Below, in pieces: positions 1 through 10,432 of a DNA stretch of 25,166 bases. Position 1 is the stretch's first letter, and the number at the start of each line of letters is the position of its first letter. The DNA is from Scleroderma bovista (Eukaryota; Basidiomycota; Agaricomycetes; Boletales; Sclerodermataceae), in NCBI GenBank assembly GCA_037178675.1, contig JAYMGJ010000338.1, positions 1-25,166 on the forward strand, written 5' to 3'. The notes beneath the pieces were generated by a model, which saw only the letters and a list, made by a program, of their open reading frames with translations, was not told the origin of the DNA and did not search any database. Position numbers and translations under genes: made by a program.

Positions 1-1
1 C

Positions 2-1194
2 CGTCATAGTTTTCCATACACGGCGGTTGCAGAGCGACCGCGTCCTATCGAGGCATCCTGTGTATCCTCTCACCTCGATTATACAGATGACCACTCTGCT
101 GAAGAAGATGTTGATGAATTTATATCCACGGGGGCTGGAGGATACCAGGCTCCCTACCAGCCTGGAACGTCTACAGGATCGCAAGTTATTTTACCCCGTG
201 CCATCATATGCATTGATGAAGTAATGCAAAAGGCCCAGATGTAAGTATCCTCTTGTCATTATTAAAGTCAAGAGTGACCTAGTCTCTACTCATGCAGGGC
301 TCGCACACGCGAACTTCCCGACCATTACCCCTTCGTAGTTCAGAAAGCCTACATCACAGAGTTCGTCAAGAAGTGGCGGCAACCTTCTCTCGCTTTGTTT
401 GATGCTGTATATGATATTTTGAAGAAAGATGTGGAAACTATTGTTGACCGCCATTTTGCGCGGATGGGAAGGGGGGTTCTCAAGCAATCTATTCTGTACG
501 TTTTTCATCTGTCTTGGCGTGTCAATGCCAGCTCATTCTCACTGAATTACATAAAAGGATGATCGTTTATGACCATCTCGACGCAGCTGCTATCCATTCA
601 AAAGACAAAATTGACTGGCTCCTGCAACTTGAGAGCTCACCTGCGACACTCAATACGCATTACTACTTTGACTATAAGGACAAAGTCTATGCCTACTACA
701 GAGCACACAGGCGCAGTGAAAAGCTTGCCAACAACCTAGCTCAACGTTCCCAGAAGGAGGTGAACAATGTAATTTCTGCGCTCTCACAACTTGGCATCCA
801 TGCACGACGTGAAGACCTATCAAAGTTACTTCCATCTGACCCGATGGAAGCTGCGTTGGATATTATGGCTAGCGTTCGTGCTTATTTTCAAGGTATGAGC
901 CCAAAGTTATGTTCGGACGAAGTGAGAATCTGACCGTGATGATCACCAGTCGCATACAAACGCTTTGTAGACATGGTGCCTACATCTATAGATAATGAAG
1001 CTGTTCGAGGGCTGGAGCGCAGCCTTGAGCAAGTCTTGCGGGATGGCTTACAGCTCACTGGAATAGATGCCCATGAGAGATGCGCTGCCATGCTTCAGGA
1101 GTCCCCCGCGATTGCCTCAAGGAGAAGTGAACTAACAAGGAAATTGAACAGGTTACGAACCGCAAAAGTTGAACTTCTGCGGTTTAGCGCTTGA
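2..1194 (+). CDS. Dynamin-like GTPase, C-terminal part (stalk and GED), 5' end outside the window
   Basis: Four exons join in phase: 2-240, 298-495, 558-892 and 950-1194, ending in TGA. The introns (241-297, 496-557, 893-949) have GTAAGT, GTACGT and GTATGA donors and CAG or AAG acceptors. I placed the joins by aligning by eye with the paralogue at 1930-4738; exons 2 and 4 have the same lengths there (198 and 245 nt). The product holds the distal stalk (ARTRELPDHYPF, then VDRHFARMG) and a GTPase effector domain (RGLERSLEQVLRDGLQLTG) near the end. Dynamin family members self-assemble through the stalk and GED and remodel membranes or, for Mx proteins, restrict viruses. The G domain must lie left of position 2. 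Exon 1 is open but differs from the paralogue up to about position 200. Family call firm; substrate unknown. Confidence 0.82.
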
Positions 1195-1929
1195 AGTTGA
1201 ATATCTCTTCTACTCGAAACTGTTCTCTGTCGAGTTGTATCATTGTGTACTAGTTACTGTTATGTAAACGCCAAAGATGCGTTGGCAATGCCACTTACTG
1301 CTACTTGCCAGTACTTGGCAAAAACCGCTGTAGAATCACTAACTTTTCCTTTGAACAATAAGCTCAAATAGTATGTAACCAAACACCGGGAAGCGGCACT
1401 TCCTTGTCCCGTGCGCGCCTATTACTATGACCCTTTCATCGAGTTCGGTCGTCTCTTTGATGACGCATTCGTAACTCCCCCTTTCCCTTCGTGTGCATTG
1501 GAGCCAGAGCCGCGCCAATACCAACGAACGTCAAGAGCTGTTCCATCCTAAGTATGTCAGCACATTCGCTGTCAGAATATATGGCCGCTACGTGGCAAAC
1601 TTACAAGACTGATTACATTTATTAGTTTTGATATATTAGCCCTACCTACAAGATAAATAGCTCGTAGTCGTACCCTGTATAATCATCGCGTTTGGACCTG
1701 GTTCGCACCCACCCACCCATCGTGGTCACCCCGATCGACTCAGCGCGCGAATTCTAACATTCGCTATCCTGAGAGACATGTAGATCTACCATACTATGTG
1801 TTTGCTAGATCATATATCATTGATCTGCATAAAGATGCCATGGAGCATGATCTAAGGTAGTCGCTACTATATCCCTTTCCAAGTTATCAACGAAGATTGA
1901 TTCTATATACCACCGTCCGCCGCCAACTT
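1195..1929. other. Convergent intergenic region between two dynamin-like genes
   Basis: This 735-bp stretch separates the 3' ends of the two convergent dynamin-like genes and should hold both 3' UTRs and poly(A) signals. I see no convincing coding region. About 1400-1525 resembles about 6075-6195 (shared word TGACGCATTCGTAACTC or close to it), so it is part of a dispersed block that also sits beside the dynamin remnant at 6195. Confidence 0.5.
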
Positions 1930-4738
1930 TCAAACACTCAGCTTTCTCAGCTCTTTTCTCGCGGCTGTTAATCTCTCCAATCTCTTCATCATTTCCTGCC
2001 TCCTCATCGAGATTCTACAAGGTTCCTTAAGCATAGCAGAGCACCGTTCATATGCATCATTTCCCGTGAGCTGCAGCCCGTCGCGCAGGGCCTGCTCGAG
2101 GCCACGTCCCAGTCCACGAACAATTTCGTGGTCAATAGCCATGGGTATTATGTCCACAAAACGCTTGTAGGCGACTACGAAAAAGGTCAGACCCAGTTAC
2201 CATCGTTCGAACGTCCCTATACGTACCTTGAAAATAAGCACGTACACTCGCCATAATGCCGATTGCAGCCTCCATCGGGTCGGCGGGAAGTAGCTTAGGT
2301 AAATCTTCGGGCCGAACATTGATACCAAGCTCTGCGAGAGCAGAAAGCGCCTTTTTGATGCTCTCATCTGCCATTTGCTTGCCTGACATCTGAAATTTGA
2401 TTTGTTTGCTTAGTGTCTGATGGTTCGTTTTTATGCCTGGTGACTGGTGGCTCCTGAACTTGAAGTTATTTTTGCCCCTGCAGTTCTTATAGTGTGCAAG
2501 AAACTTGTCGCGATAGTCAGAGTAATAGTGAGTGTTGAACGTTGTTGGGGAATCTTCTAAGTCGAGAAGCCATTGAATTTTGTCTTTCGTACGTGCAGCG
2601 GCTGCATCTAGATGCTCATGAACGGTAATCCTTAGAGTGGGTATTAGTCAGGAGAGAATCTTGGAATAACATGGTGACAGTGCAACATACAGCACAGATT
2701 GTTTGGCACTACCTTGACCCATCTGGGAAAAATGCCGGTCAACCATTTGTGCTACATCGTCCTTCAGGATTTGGTAGATATCGTCAAATAGTTTGAACGC
2801 TGGCTTCTTCCAGGCCTGCAGAATCTCGCAAATATAATTCTTTTGCACGATGAAAGGGTAGTTATCCGGAAGTTCACGCGTGCGGGCGCTGGATGAAAAA
2901 AAGTCAGAATATAGTTGACAGGAGCAAGTCATGCACTAACCGTCGAGCCCTCTTCATAACATCATCAATATATATGTTTTCAGAAGAACAGTCACGTTTT
3001 CGTTTTTTGGAGATATGATTATCGTCGCTTGTATTGTCATCATCATCATCACTTTCTTCGCCATCACTTTCTTCACCGTCACTTTCTTCGCCAACGCCTT
3101 CCTCATTAGCCAGGAATGCCATCGCAGGCAACGAACGACTAGGGGTCTCATTACGCTCAAAAGGAATAAATTCAGGGGCTGTGGTGCGTATTTCGTGCTT
3201 GAACATCTCAGTGCGCATTCGTATAGCTTGGATGAGCCCACACTCGTCAGGTGTACCTTCGAGACGCTCGGAGAGTTCCTTGTGGAAATTGCCAAGGACT
3301 CGAAGGACCTCGCCTACAGGGTCACCTGATGGTTCCTTCGGCAGAGACCTCAGTTCTTGTCCTGTTACCTGCAGGACCTTGTACAGTTCCTCCTGAATCT
3401 CGGGAAGTCTGCATATAGTCCCATTAGCGTGCTAAAAGGTACTGAAAATATGTCACACCTCTTTGCAATAAGTTCAGCAAGGATCGTGCTCAGCCGCTCG
3501 GTGAGTCTAGTGGTGCAAAGGAATGACTGGCAATAAGAATCTAGGTTGCACCATGGCTTGGTGCTAGCAAAAAATTCACGTTCTTGGCGCCGTGCTCCAG
3601 CCCAGTCGATACCGTCTTTAATTGCCTGCGAGCTTGGCTGTTTGACGCAGTACCAGTTGTTAACCAGTGGTTCAACTTCATTCCGGACGAGTCGAATCCA
3701 GGACATCTCTTCTCCTTGAGGAATGCGATCTGGTTTGGTGAGCACACCTGTAAGATGGGGACAACTGAGAGCGGACCCATGACAGAAGCTCATGTGACCC
3801 ACCGACTGTGCGCTTTCCCTCTGGATCAAATTGCTTCGCAAGGTGGTGAGCACCCTGGTTCTCGAAGTCCGCTAAAGGGTGGAGATTGAGTGAATATATG
3901 TACACAACTCGCAACTGGGACTAACTTTCACAAGCAACTGTGAGGAGAATCACACAACTTGGTTTTTCAATATATGAAGTCACAAGACTCTTGACCAACT
4001 CAATGTCGTGAGCATCCCCATCCTGACCAACACTTGCGATGAGTCCTGGTAGATCTACAAACGAGAGGTCCGCAAGATCTCTTCCTTTGATCGCTAATGA
4101 AACGTAGTTGCGTGAGAATGACGTTTCATTCCCTGATAGTATAGTCGTGCTATCGAGGAAGGTGTTAGGGTCCACACTTGGGTTCAAAATAGCATGTTGT
4201 GCCCGTCGGATACGGTCCTCCACATCAGCTTTGGCAGAGATGGTATCACCGAAAGAAACGACACGACCCTTGATTGGTGCACCTAACTTGTCGGTAATGA
4301 AATGAAGCTTAACTACACAAGTCCATGGTGTCTCCGCATATGTGAGTCGACATTCTGTCGGACACCTGGGATGCCGAAGCTCTGTTGATAGTTGATCTAA
4401 AAATAGAGAAATAGCATACCTTGTGCACGTCCCCGATGAACGAGGAAGTGTGACTCCGGAGATAGATTCAATAAGGGAGGATTTCCCTGCACTCTGATTG
4501 CCAATGACAGCAATCATTGGAAGGTCAATGTCACTTTGGACGCTGGCATTACTGAATGAGTACATTGGTTCCGCTGGAGTGGCACTCATTTTACTCACCC
4601 AGTATTACGAAGCCGGTTTATGACATCGAGCATGGTTCGACGGTGTTGGGCAGTGACAGGGTCAGAAAGTCCAACCCCACCATTATTTCCTGGAAGCGAA
4701 ATTGACGGGGTCGACGATGCAATGGGTGGTGATGGCAT
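1930..4738 (-). CDS. Mx-like dynamin GTPase, complete, nine exons
   Basis: Exons on the minus strand: 4738-4599, 4542-4420, 4365-3926, 3871-3803, 3747-3459, 3408-2941, 2888-2691, 2630-2227 and 2174-1930. They total 2376 nt, a whole number of codons (about 791 aa), with eight GT-AG introns of 50-60 nt. GTPase motifs are present: P-loop GNQSAGKSS (residues about 61-69), G2 threonine in SGTCTR (about 83-88), G3 DLPG (about 192-195) and G4 TKPD (about 261-264). The stalk (LPEIQEELYKVLQ, RNEVEPLVNNWY) and a C-terminal GED (RGLGRGLEQALRDGLQLTG) follow. A very acidic Glu/Asp/Ser tract ending in basic KKRKRD interrupts the stalk (nt about 2990-3110). I chose ATG 4738; an upstream in-frame ATG at 4801 would add 21 residues. 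Exon 2630-2227 is 69 nt longer than its counterpart in the paralogue, either 23 extra codons or an unresolved intron. Fungal relatives are annotated as Mx/VPS1-like GTPases. Confidence 0.88.
2985..3115 (-). repeat. Simple-sequence acidic tract in the dynamin stalk
   Basis: On the plus strand this is a run of CATCATCATCATCAC and TCACTTTCTTCGCCA-type repeats, coding on the minus strand for three near-identical GEESD units followed by a run of aspartates. Such tracts expand and contract by slippage. The plus-strand paralogue carries a different, shorter segment here (SAEEDVDEF then a Gly/Pro/Thr-rich stretch). Confidence 0.75.
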
Positions 4739-4866
4739 AATTAGTGGGTGAAAGACTGAAAGTACTGGTTCCTTTTCTGAAAAAAACCCAAATAATTTCA
4801 AACACCATGCCCCTAAAGCATTGAATTTCCCTGCAGCTGGCTACCGTAATCTGGATCGTCAACAAC

Positions 4867-4946
4867 TTACAGCTGTGTGCGAAAACCTTGTCAATAACCA
4901 AATATTTTGTGAGCGCATCGTGAGGTGTGCCCAAAAAGGAAATCAA
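4867..4946 (+). repeat. Inverted repeat, left arm
   Basis: About 80 bp beginning TTACAGCTGTGTGCGAAAAC match, in reverse complement and with a few mismatches, the arm at 5885-5964. Weaker similarity may extend to about 4965. The arm sits just upstream of the intact dynamin gene, so its partner may be a rearranged copy of the dynamin upstream region. Confidence 0.75.
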
Positions 4947-5884
4947 CCCGCTACAGACCATAGTGCGCTGCCGTTCGAGCTTGCCTTACCTTGCCATTCT
5001 GCCAGTGAACGGTCCAGAGAGTCAGCAATGGCCAAGAAGCAGAGAAAGGCCACTACGAAAGTTCCCAGCACGCAAAGCTTTCCCTCAGACACTTGTTGAC
5101 GACCGTCGTGCTGACAAACAGCTGGCTTTCCCAGTCAACCGTTCTGTGGTATCCCAATTCCCTGTAGCCGCAAGCCAGCAGCGCCGAGGCACATGAAGAG
5201 ATTCATCAGGTCAGTGACCATAAAATCAACCTTACTGCTGACTCTAAGCAGGAGGAACAAGGCTATATGCATGTCTTTGATGTCGAGATTGAAGAGCATC
5301 CTCAGCAATTCAAGGACGAATCTTCGCATGAGTCTCAAGTATATTCCTTATGTTTTATGGCTAATCTGTTACTCGTGAAGTTATGTCTATCAATATGGAT
5401 TCGTCTTCATTCAGTTCCTCCGAGGGCAAGCGCGAGGACCCAGTCTGATGCACCGCAGTCAGAGCCCAGCGTGCCCCCACATCCAAGAAGTCATGTGTTG
5501 GTGTTGAAGATACCTTGACCGGTGATTCCAGTACTTGCTGATGAGGATATCGTATTGTGCTGTGACCCAAGTACATGTTTCATCAAGGTGGAGGTCGGGA
5601 TCCTCAAAAACATGTCTTCCATAGAAGTCAAAAGAGCTCTTGTTATTGTTCGGGTGTGCCTGTCGGCAGGGAAGGTGGTCGATCTGTATTCTTCCGACAG
5701 TCGTCTCCAGCAACTGCGAGAGGAAACACCAAGAGCAGGGCAGAGATCCTTGAGCTCCCATCCTGAGTCCCAAAGACGAAGTACTCATTCCTTGAGATCA
5801 CGGCTAATATGGCGGTAGGGCACGATATGAATTGTCAAGGTCAAACAAACAGCGCACGGTAGCCAGGTAGTAGCCTGTAGTTGA

Positions 5885-5964
5885 TTGATTTCCTTTTGGG
5901 GCACACCTCATGACGCGCTCACAAAATATTTGGTTATTGACAACGTTTTCGCACACAGCTGTAA
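5885..5964 (-). repeat. Inverted repeat, right arm
   Basis: This is the reverse-complement partner of 4867-4946; shared words include CAAATATTTTGTGAGCGC and GAGGTGTGCCC. The roughly 940-bp spacer is the unrecognised segment. No short target duplication was evident at the outer ends, so a segmental inversion fits better than a classic terminal-inverted-repeat transposon. Confidence 0.75.
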
Positions 5965-6074
5965 TGAAGCTACTTCACCGCAGAAGAGCTGTATATAATG
6001 TGGGTAGCATTCGTCGGAACTCCAACACACCCAATCTGCCAACGACTACAGCCGGGCCATCTGCAACTGCTTCA

Positions 6075-6194
6075 AGTTCTGTACTGTCTTGTCCCTTGCA
6101 CATCTATGACCCCTTCACTGAGTTCGTCGTCTATTTGACTCGGACGCATTCGTAACTCGCCCCTTCCCTGTGGTCGAAAGGGGCCAGAACACCA
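6075..6194. repeat. Dispersed block shared with 1400-1525
   Basis: This stretch resembles about 1400-1525, sharing ATGACCC-TTCA--GAGTTCG, GACGCATTCGTAACTC and CCCTTTC/CCCCTTCCC words in the same order and orientation. It abuts a dynamin remnant here and follows a dynamin 3' end there, so it probably belongs to the duplicated segment. No coding function recognised. Confidence 0.6.
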
Positions 6195-6585
6195 ACAACA
6201 ACGGAAACTCCATCGCAGGTAAGGGATGACGAGGTCGTGGTGCATATTTCGCGTTTGAACCTCTTTATGTTCAATGTGCAACCATATGACTTACTAAATG
6301 AGCCCACATTCGCCAGGTGTACACTCGAGATACTCGGCGAGCTCCTTAGGGAAATCACAAAGAACTCGAAGGACCTCAGCTCCCGCGCTGTTGCCTGCAT
6401 GACCTTATACAGTTCCTCCTGAATCTCGGGAGGCCTGTGTATATACCTCCAATAATGTCCCAAAGGATATTGAAAGTGCGTCATACATCTTTGCAATAAG
6501 TTCCGCGAGGATTGTGCTCAGCTGGTCGGTGAGTTTAGTGGTGCAAAGGAATAACTGGTCACAAGAATCTAGATTGCACCACGGC
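6195..6585 (-). pseudogene. Dynamin-like remnant 1 (stalk portion)
   Basis: Minus-strand similarity to 3117-3565 of the intact dynamin gene runs through this segment: PEIQEELYKVMQATARELRS here against PEIQEELYKVLQVTGQELRS there. It includes the position of the intron ending at 3409 and the upstream exon (words CAATAAGTTC and GTGGTGCAAAGGAAT). The frame is lost after the ELRS motif and both ends of the gene are missing. It cannot encode a GTPase. It lies head to head with HET copy 1, about 680 bp away. Confidence 0.8.
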
Positions 6586-7265
6586 GCGAAGGCGAGCGCC
6601 GTCGGTATCTGGTCACACCGGCCGACCTGCGGCAGCGGAACCGTGTTGTATCAATATGTAGCTCCGGAAATCAAAAAAGTTAGCAGTCATGCCTTACCCA
6701 TTACTCGCCGCATATCTTCTCTGTGCTCGGCCTTCTGCACTTCGTTCAAATTATCCATCCTCGCTCGTGACCTTAAGGAAGACAATACCTGAGAACATTG
6801 ATTGAAATGACCAGAGCAATTAGTCTCCCAAGGCAGATCAAAGACTCGAGGGAAGGCAGCTCCTCCCTTTCGCTGATTTCAGTCGTCACATGGGTGATCA
6901 AGATTCAATTGAAGGCGTTGGCTTGACGCCCATATGTCGTAGGGCGCTCAATTGCTTGCTGTGTTGTGGCAAAGCTTTTCGGCTAATAGAATTTACAACA
7001 CATCCATTCCTTTATCAACATCAATCGTCCTCACTGTGTGTCAAGGATACAAGAGTGCCGGTGTGAGTGTGGTTGCTGTCCCACCATCTACATATCTGCC
7101 GTACTCATATAAGACGTCAACCGACCGAAGAGAACCAACTCGACTGACTACATCACAACTACACGTCTGTTGTTCCGATCCAATAATCTTTCAACTCTGT
7201 TGGAGGAGGTATGGATACAATTCACAGTGGGTGATCCCCTCGAGACTGATGCACACTTCTGCAGC
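6586..7265 (+). promoter_or_regulatory. Upstream region of HET copy 1, shared by all three HET copies
   Basis: From about 6805 this matches about 10100-10432 (copy 2) and about 14420-14806 plus 21945-22009 (copy 3). Shared landmarks in order are TTAGTCTCCC, GGGAAGGCAG, GACGCCCATATG, TTGCTTG-TGTGTTGTGGC, GCTTTTCGGCTA and the leader word CATCACAACTACAC (ATCACCACAACTACA in copies 2 and 3). About 6586-6800 is not clearly shared. The region should hold promoter and 5' leader; upstream in-frame ATGs exist but lie outside the conserved protein. Confidence 0.6.
7106..7113 (+). promoter_or_regulatory. TATA-like element of HET copy 1
   Basis: CATATAAG lies 160 bp before the ATG at 7266. HET copy 3 has CATAAAA (14724-14730) about 163 bp before its ATG once the LINE is removed, so the position is kept. 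Prediction by position and composition only. Confidence 0.35.
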
Positions 7266-8720
7266 ATGCGCCTGATCAACGTCAAAGCTTTTCTCGAGAG
7301 GGAGAGTTTGATTGGAGAGGGAAAGCGGGTGGATCATCGCACTAAAGTTCTCGAGTTCAGCGATGACGAAGCAACCCCACCAGTGACTATCGCTTTGACT
7401 TTGTGGGAATCCAATTACTATAGATCTCCAGGGCCGGGCTTTCTTGATCCTAGACTACTTCCTTCAGAGGGACCTCTACAATTGCGCCAAGTTTATCTCA
7501 GATACCAAGAACTGCCGCATCGCAACACCACATTCGACATCGACGATAGCGCACTCACCGAGAATGGCCTTGTTTGCTGTGACGTGTACCCAAAGAAATT
7601 CTCCGGAGACACGCTCACACTGACCAGCACTAATCCCCTTTGCATCAAAGTCTATTCTGATAGTCTAACTAACCACCTCCTGGTGATGGGATTTGGACAA
7701 TTGTTTGGCAAGGACTGGATACATGTCGTTTATGATGAATCTAACAAAATTCCGCGACCTTCATGGCAGGACTATACCGTGCAGAAGTATGTTAAAATGC
7801 TGGTCCGGACGCCCGAGCATGCACAACGCATGAATGCGGCGCGTTCTGGGGCTGAACGCTATAGTCAGATCTATGTTATGCAGACCCGTCTCCCTCGAAC
7901 AACTAGGATCCTTCAGATTTCGTCCGTCGTGTGGAAGAGCTCAAGGATATGTGGAGTGAAGCTTGGGGTATTGGATGATCCCGGTTTCGGTGACGTATCA
8001 GGTGAATGGACAGCCTTCGATGTTGACGTGGGTAGTTTTTTTACATGTCTCATTGGCGCTGATATCACTATTTATTTAGGGAACAGACGATCCTGGCTGT
8101 GACTGGCGGGGTCTCATGATACTCGATCGGCCGAGGAAGTACGGTAGCTACGCAATAGACGGAGTGCTCGACAGTTTCTCGGCCGCACCGGATGGTATCA
8201 AAGTGAGTACACATGCCTTTCATAAAGCGTTTGAGCCTTACGAGAACAGCTGGGGGACTATGGTCACTTGACGGACTCCAACGAATTCTGCTGCGAAGGA
8301 AACCTCTTTGCTGACATCGAGCCACTTTCTTTGATGGTGGACGTCACCCCAAGGCAGCACAAACTATCTTCAAAGGATCGTGTGATTGCCTGGAGTCAGA
8401 TGGACATCTGCCATATCTATTTATACAAACCACTAATGCTGTCGCTTCCGACAAGTAACGACGACCTCAAGTCATTGCTGACTTCGTTCTCTACGCGACT
8501 CACCAACAGATACCTCGTCACAGGAATCATACAATGTCCTCCTGATCCTGGCCAGCCCTACGCAAACATCACAACACCTTTGTACAGCGTTGCAAAGCCA
8601 TTTGTTTGGCACCGAAATGAAAGCATTGGTTCTGTGTCAGGAGCGGTAGGCGACGAGCTGCGAGGTGAGACGAAGGGTGACCAACGAGGGTTGGTGATGC
8701 AGATGCCGATGAAGTTGTGA
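7266..8720 (+). CDS. HET-family protein copy 1, HET core deleted, C-terminal module intact
   Basis: Three exons (7266-8027, 8080-8202, 8250-8720) join in phase to about 451 residues; introns are 52 and 47 nt. The start MRLINVKAFLERESLI matches copies 2 and 3. After about residue 37 the protein jumps from FSDDEAT directly to PPVTIALTLWESNYYR, which in copy 2 lies at about residues 369-382. The net loss against copy 2 is 326 codons and removes all HET motifs (YAILSHRW, WLWVDTCCIDKRSS, GWTLQELIAP, RVEDRAYSLMGLL), yet the frame is kept. The C-terminal module and both introns are preserved. The last exon runs about 26 codons further than copy 2, ending PMKL. It may be an expressed HET-less protein or a recent pseudogene. 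Confidence 0.75.
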
Positions 8721-9420
8721 AACCGTTTTTTTTTGGCTGTAGCTGTTCGTCTATACTTAAAGTACTATGTATTCTTTCGTGTACCATTTCTAAGTATTGT
8801 AGTCTGAAGCAAGGATATCTCCCACTGAGGAACCCTCCTACTCGTCAAGGACATGCCTAGCCACTTAACCATCTCTTCTCGCCCACCTCAATTTACATCA
8901 CAAATCCATCTACACAACTCAATTGGGACAGGAGCAGAAGACAGAACCATATCGCGCTCTTGAACCAGTAACAAACTCGCTCCTCACCTGCTGGTCTCTG
9001 CTACACAGTGTGCGTGCACAATGCACTGGGAATATAAGATCAAGGTTGTCCCAGGGTTCGTTATACGCATACCAGTGCCACCTAGAGGTGACGATGACAC
9101 CTAATTGTCTGATGAATCTTTTTGTGTGCAGAGTGCCGAGTCTCGGCCTTTCGCATGGCTGGCTGGGTGAATGCAGACTACAGCTCGAGACAGTGTTTAT
9201 GGACGTGGACGATCGGATTTGCACAAGCCACTCCCTGTCCTCTGGTATCGATTATGCTGTCAATGCACTACGTAGGCGTTATACACCAGTAGCGATATTT
9301 TGCACCACATTGCAGATCAGGCGTGCTACAAAATCATAGGCCTCAAGCACATTCGCACATCCTGTGCAGGGTGTGTATGCTGTGAGTGAGGGAAATGAGA
9401 TGAATGCATATATTGTGAGG
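8640..9420 (+). repeat. HET 3'-flank block, copy A (paired with about 13368-14155)
   Basis: This block follows HET copy 1 and is repeated after HET copy 2. Shared words include GATGAAGTTGTGAA, GAGTGCCGAGT--CGGCCT, GGCTGG-TGAAT-CAGAC and GTGTATGCTG-GAGTGA-GGAAATGAG. Between stop codon and dynamin remnant it has no recognised gene; open frames on either strand are not conserved between the two copies. Poly(A) signals for the HET gene should lie at its left end. Confidence 0.6.
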
Positions 9421-9534
9421 TATATCCAGGGGTGCCTTCCTGTTCTTTGCATCTGCGCGTCCATGCTGCCATTCTCCTTGCGTTCCCACGGCACGAAGTT
9501 TAGGGCCGTGCCATATATCTCCCACTTGATTACT

Positions 9535-9800
9535 TGTCGATACGATCTTTGATCATGTGGGAGTTTGGTTGCTTCGCGCAATACCAGTTGTTGAGTAATG
9601 GTTCGACCTCATTGCGAATGATCATGAGTCGAAGCCAAGATTCTTCTTCCCCGAAAAAAAATCGATGAGGGCACCTGTGACACGAAGAGATCAACTCAGA
9701 GGGATATGCGAAAGCCTGCAATTCAAGTGGCTTACCAACGGTGCGCTTGCCCTCTGGGTGGAACTGCTTTGCTGGTGGTAGGTGCCCAAAGAGGCGCTTA
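9535..9800 (-). pseudogene. Dynamin-like remnant 2 (end of GTPase domain)
   Basis: Minus-strand matches to 3598-3860 of the intact dynamin: KQFHPEGKRTVG against KQFDPEGKRTVG, then after the intron position RNEVEPLLNNWYCAKQPNS against RNEVEPLVNNWYCVKQPSS. The G4 TKPD segment is disrupted by an A-rich run (about 9653-9662). No start, P-loop, stalk or GED remain. It lies head to head with HET copy 2. Confidence 0.82.
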
Positions 9801-10432
9801 GAAATACATAGTACGGAGTTGGGGCGGTGGATCATACAAGAAAGATATTTGTTAGTGATTTTCGGCTGTGTACGCCTCTGCTTCTGGGCCTGCAGAGTGC
9901 CCGTAACAATTTGAGAGTAGAGGTGAGAGATAGCTGGGTAGTTGGGTCAGTGGATGCGAAGCGCGTGTTGCATTCTACGTGTAGTAGGTTCATCTGTCCG
10001 TCTCCTGACACTAATCTGCCGTACGTACCATTTTTCACTGTGGGTATCACATATTTGCTGGAACTCAGGCTAAAGCAATACGGAACACGTTCCGAAATGG
10101 ACTGTAACGACCAGGAGTGATTAGTCTCCCTAGGCATACCAACGGCTTGAGGGAAGGCAGCCGTTCTTTCGCAGGTGAGATCAGTAAGGCGGTGTGCTTG
10201 GCGCCCATATGTCATATGTCATATGTCGCCCTGGTAAAGCTTTTCGGCTAGAAAGAACATGTTATCCTGTGCTGTGCCTTTATCTGCCAATACTCACGTA
10301 TGTAAAACCAACCTGGCTGTATCACCACAACTACACGTCTGTCGTTTCGATCCAACCATATTTCAATTCTGTTCGAGGTATGGATACCATTCAGTGGGTG
10401 ATCCCATCAAGACTGATGTACATGTATGCAGC
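9801..10432 (+). promoter_or_regulatory. Upstream region of HET copy 2
   Basis: About 9801-10060 shows nothing recognisable. From about 10065 (GGCTAAAGCAATACGGAACA) it matches the upstream region of HET copy 3 (about 14393 on), and from about 10110 also that of copy 1. A short ATATGTC repeat (three units, about 10207-10228) appears here where copies 1 and 3 have a single unit. A weak TATA-like TGTAAAA lies at 10301-10307. Presumed promoter and leader. Confidence 0.5.

Larger units (their letters stand above)
4739..6074. other. Rearranged region upstream of the dynamin gene, no gene recognised
   Basis: The first 120 bp should be the dynamin promoter and leader. Beyond that lie an inverted repeat and an unrecognised interior (about 4965-5850). 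The interior has coding-like stretches in different frames on both strands, for example plus-strand YMHVFDVEIEEHPQQFKDES at about 5261-5320 and minus-strand SSFDFYGRHVFEDPDLHLDE at about 5640-5580. Frames break repeatedly and no family motif is visible. A decayed gene or transposon is likely; I cannot name it. Confidence 0.4.

Noticed and set aside
3015..3396. Plus-strand frames rich in Ser or hydrophobic residues
   Set aside because: They are shadows of the repetitive acidic dynamin exon on the opposite strand.
4821..5196. Overlapping plus-strand frames as a gene upstream of the dynamin
   Set aside because: They span the inverted-repeat arm, change frame repeatedly and show no family motif or splice-site support.
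6514..6792. 92-codon plus-strand frame before HET copy 1
   Set aside because: Its left part is antisense to dynamin remnant 1 and the rest has no counterpart before the other HET copies.
7170..7265. N-terminal extension of HET copy 1 (and similar ones at 10259 and 21920)
   Set aside because: The upstream codons are not conserved in sequence between the copies, while MRLI...F-LERE begins at the same place in all three.
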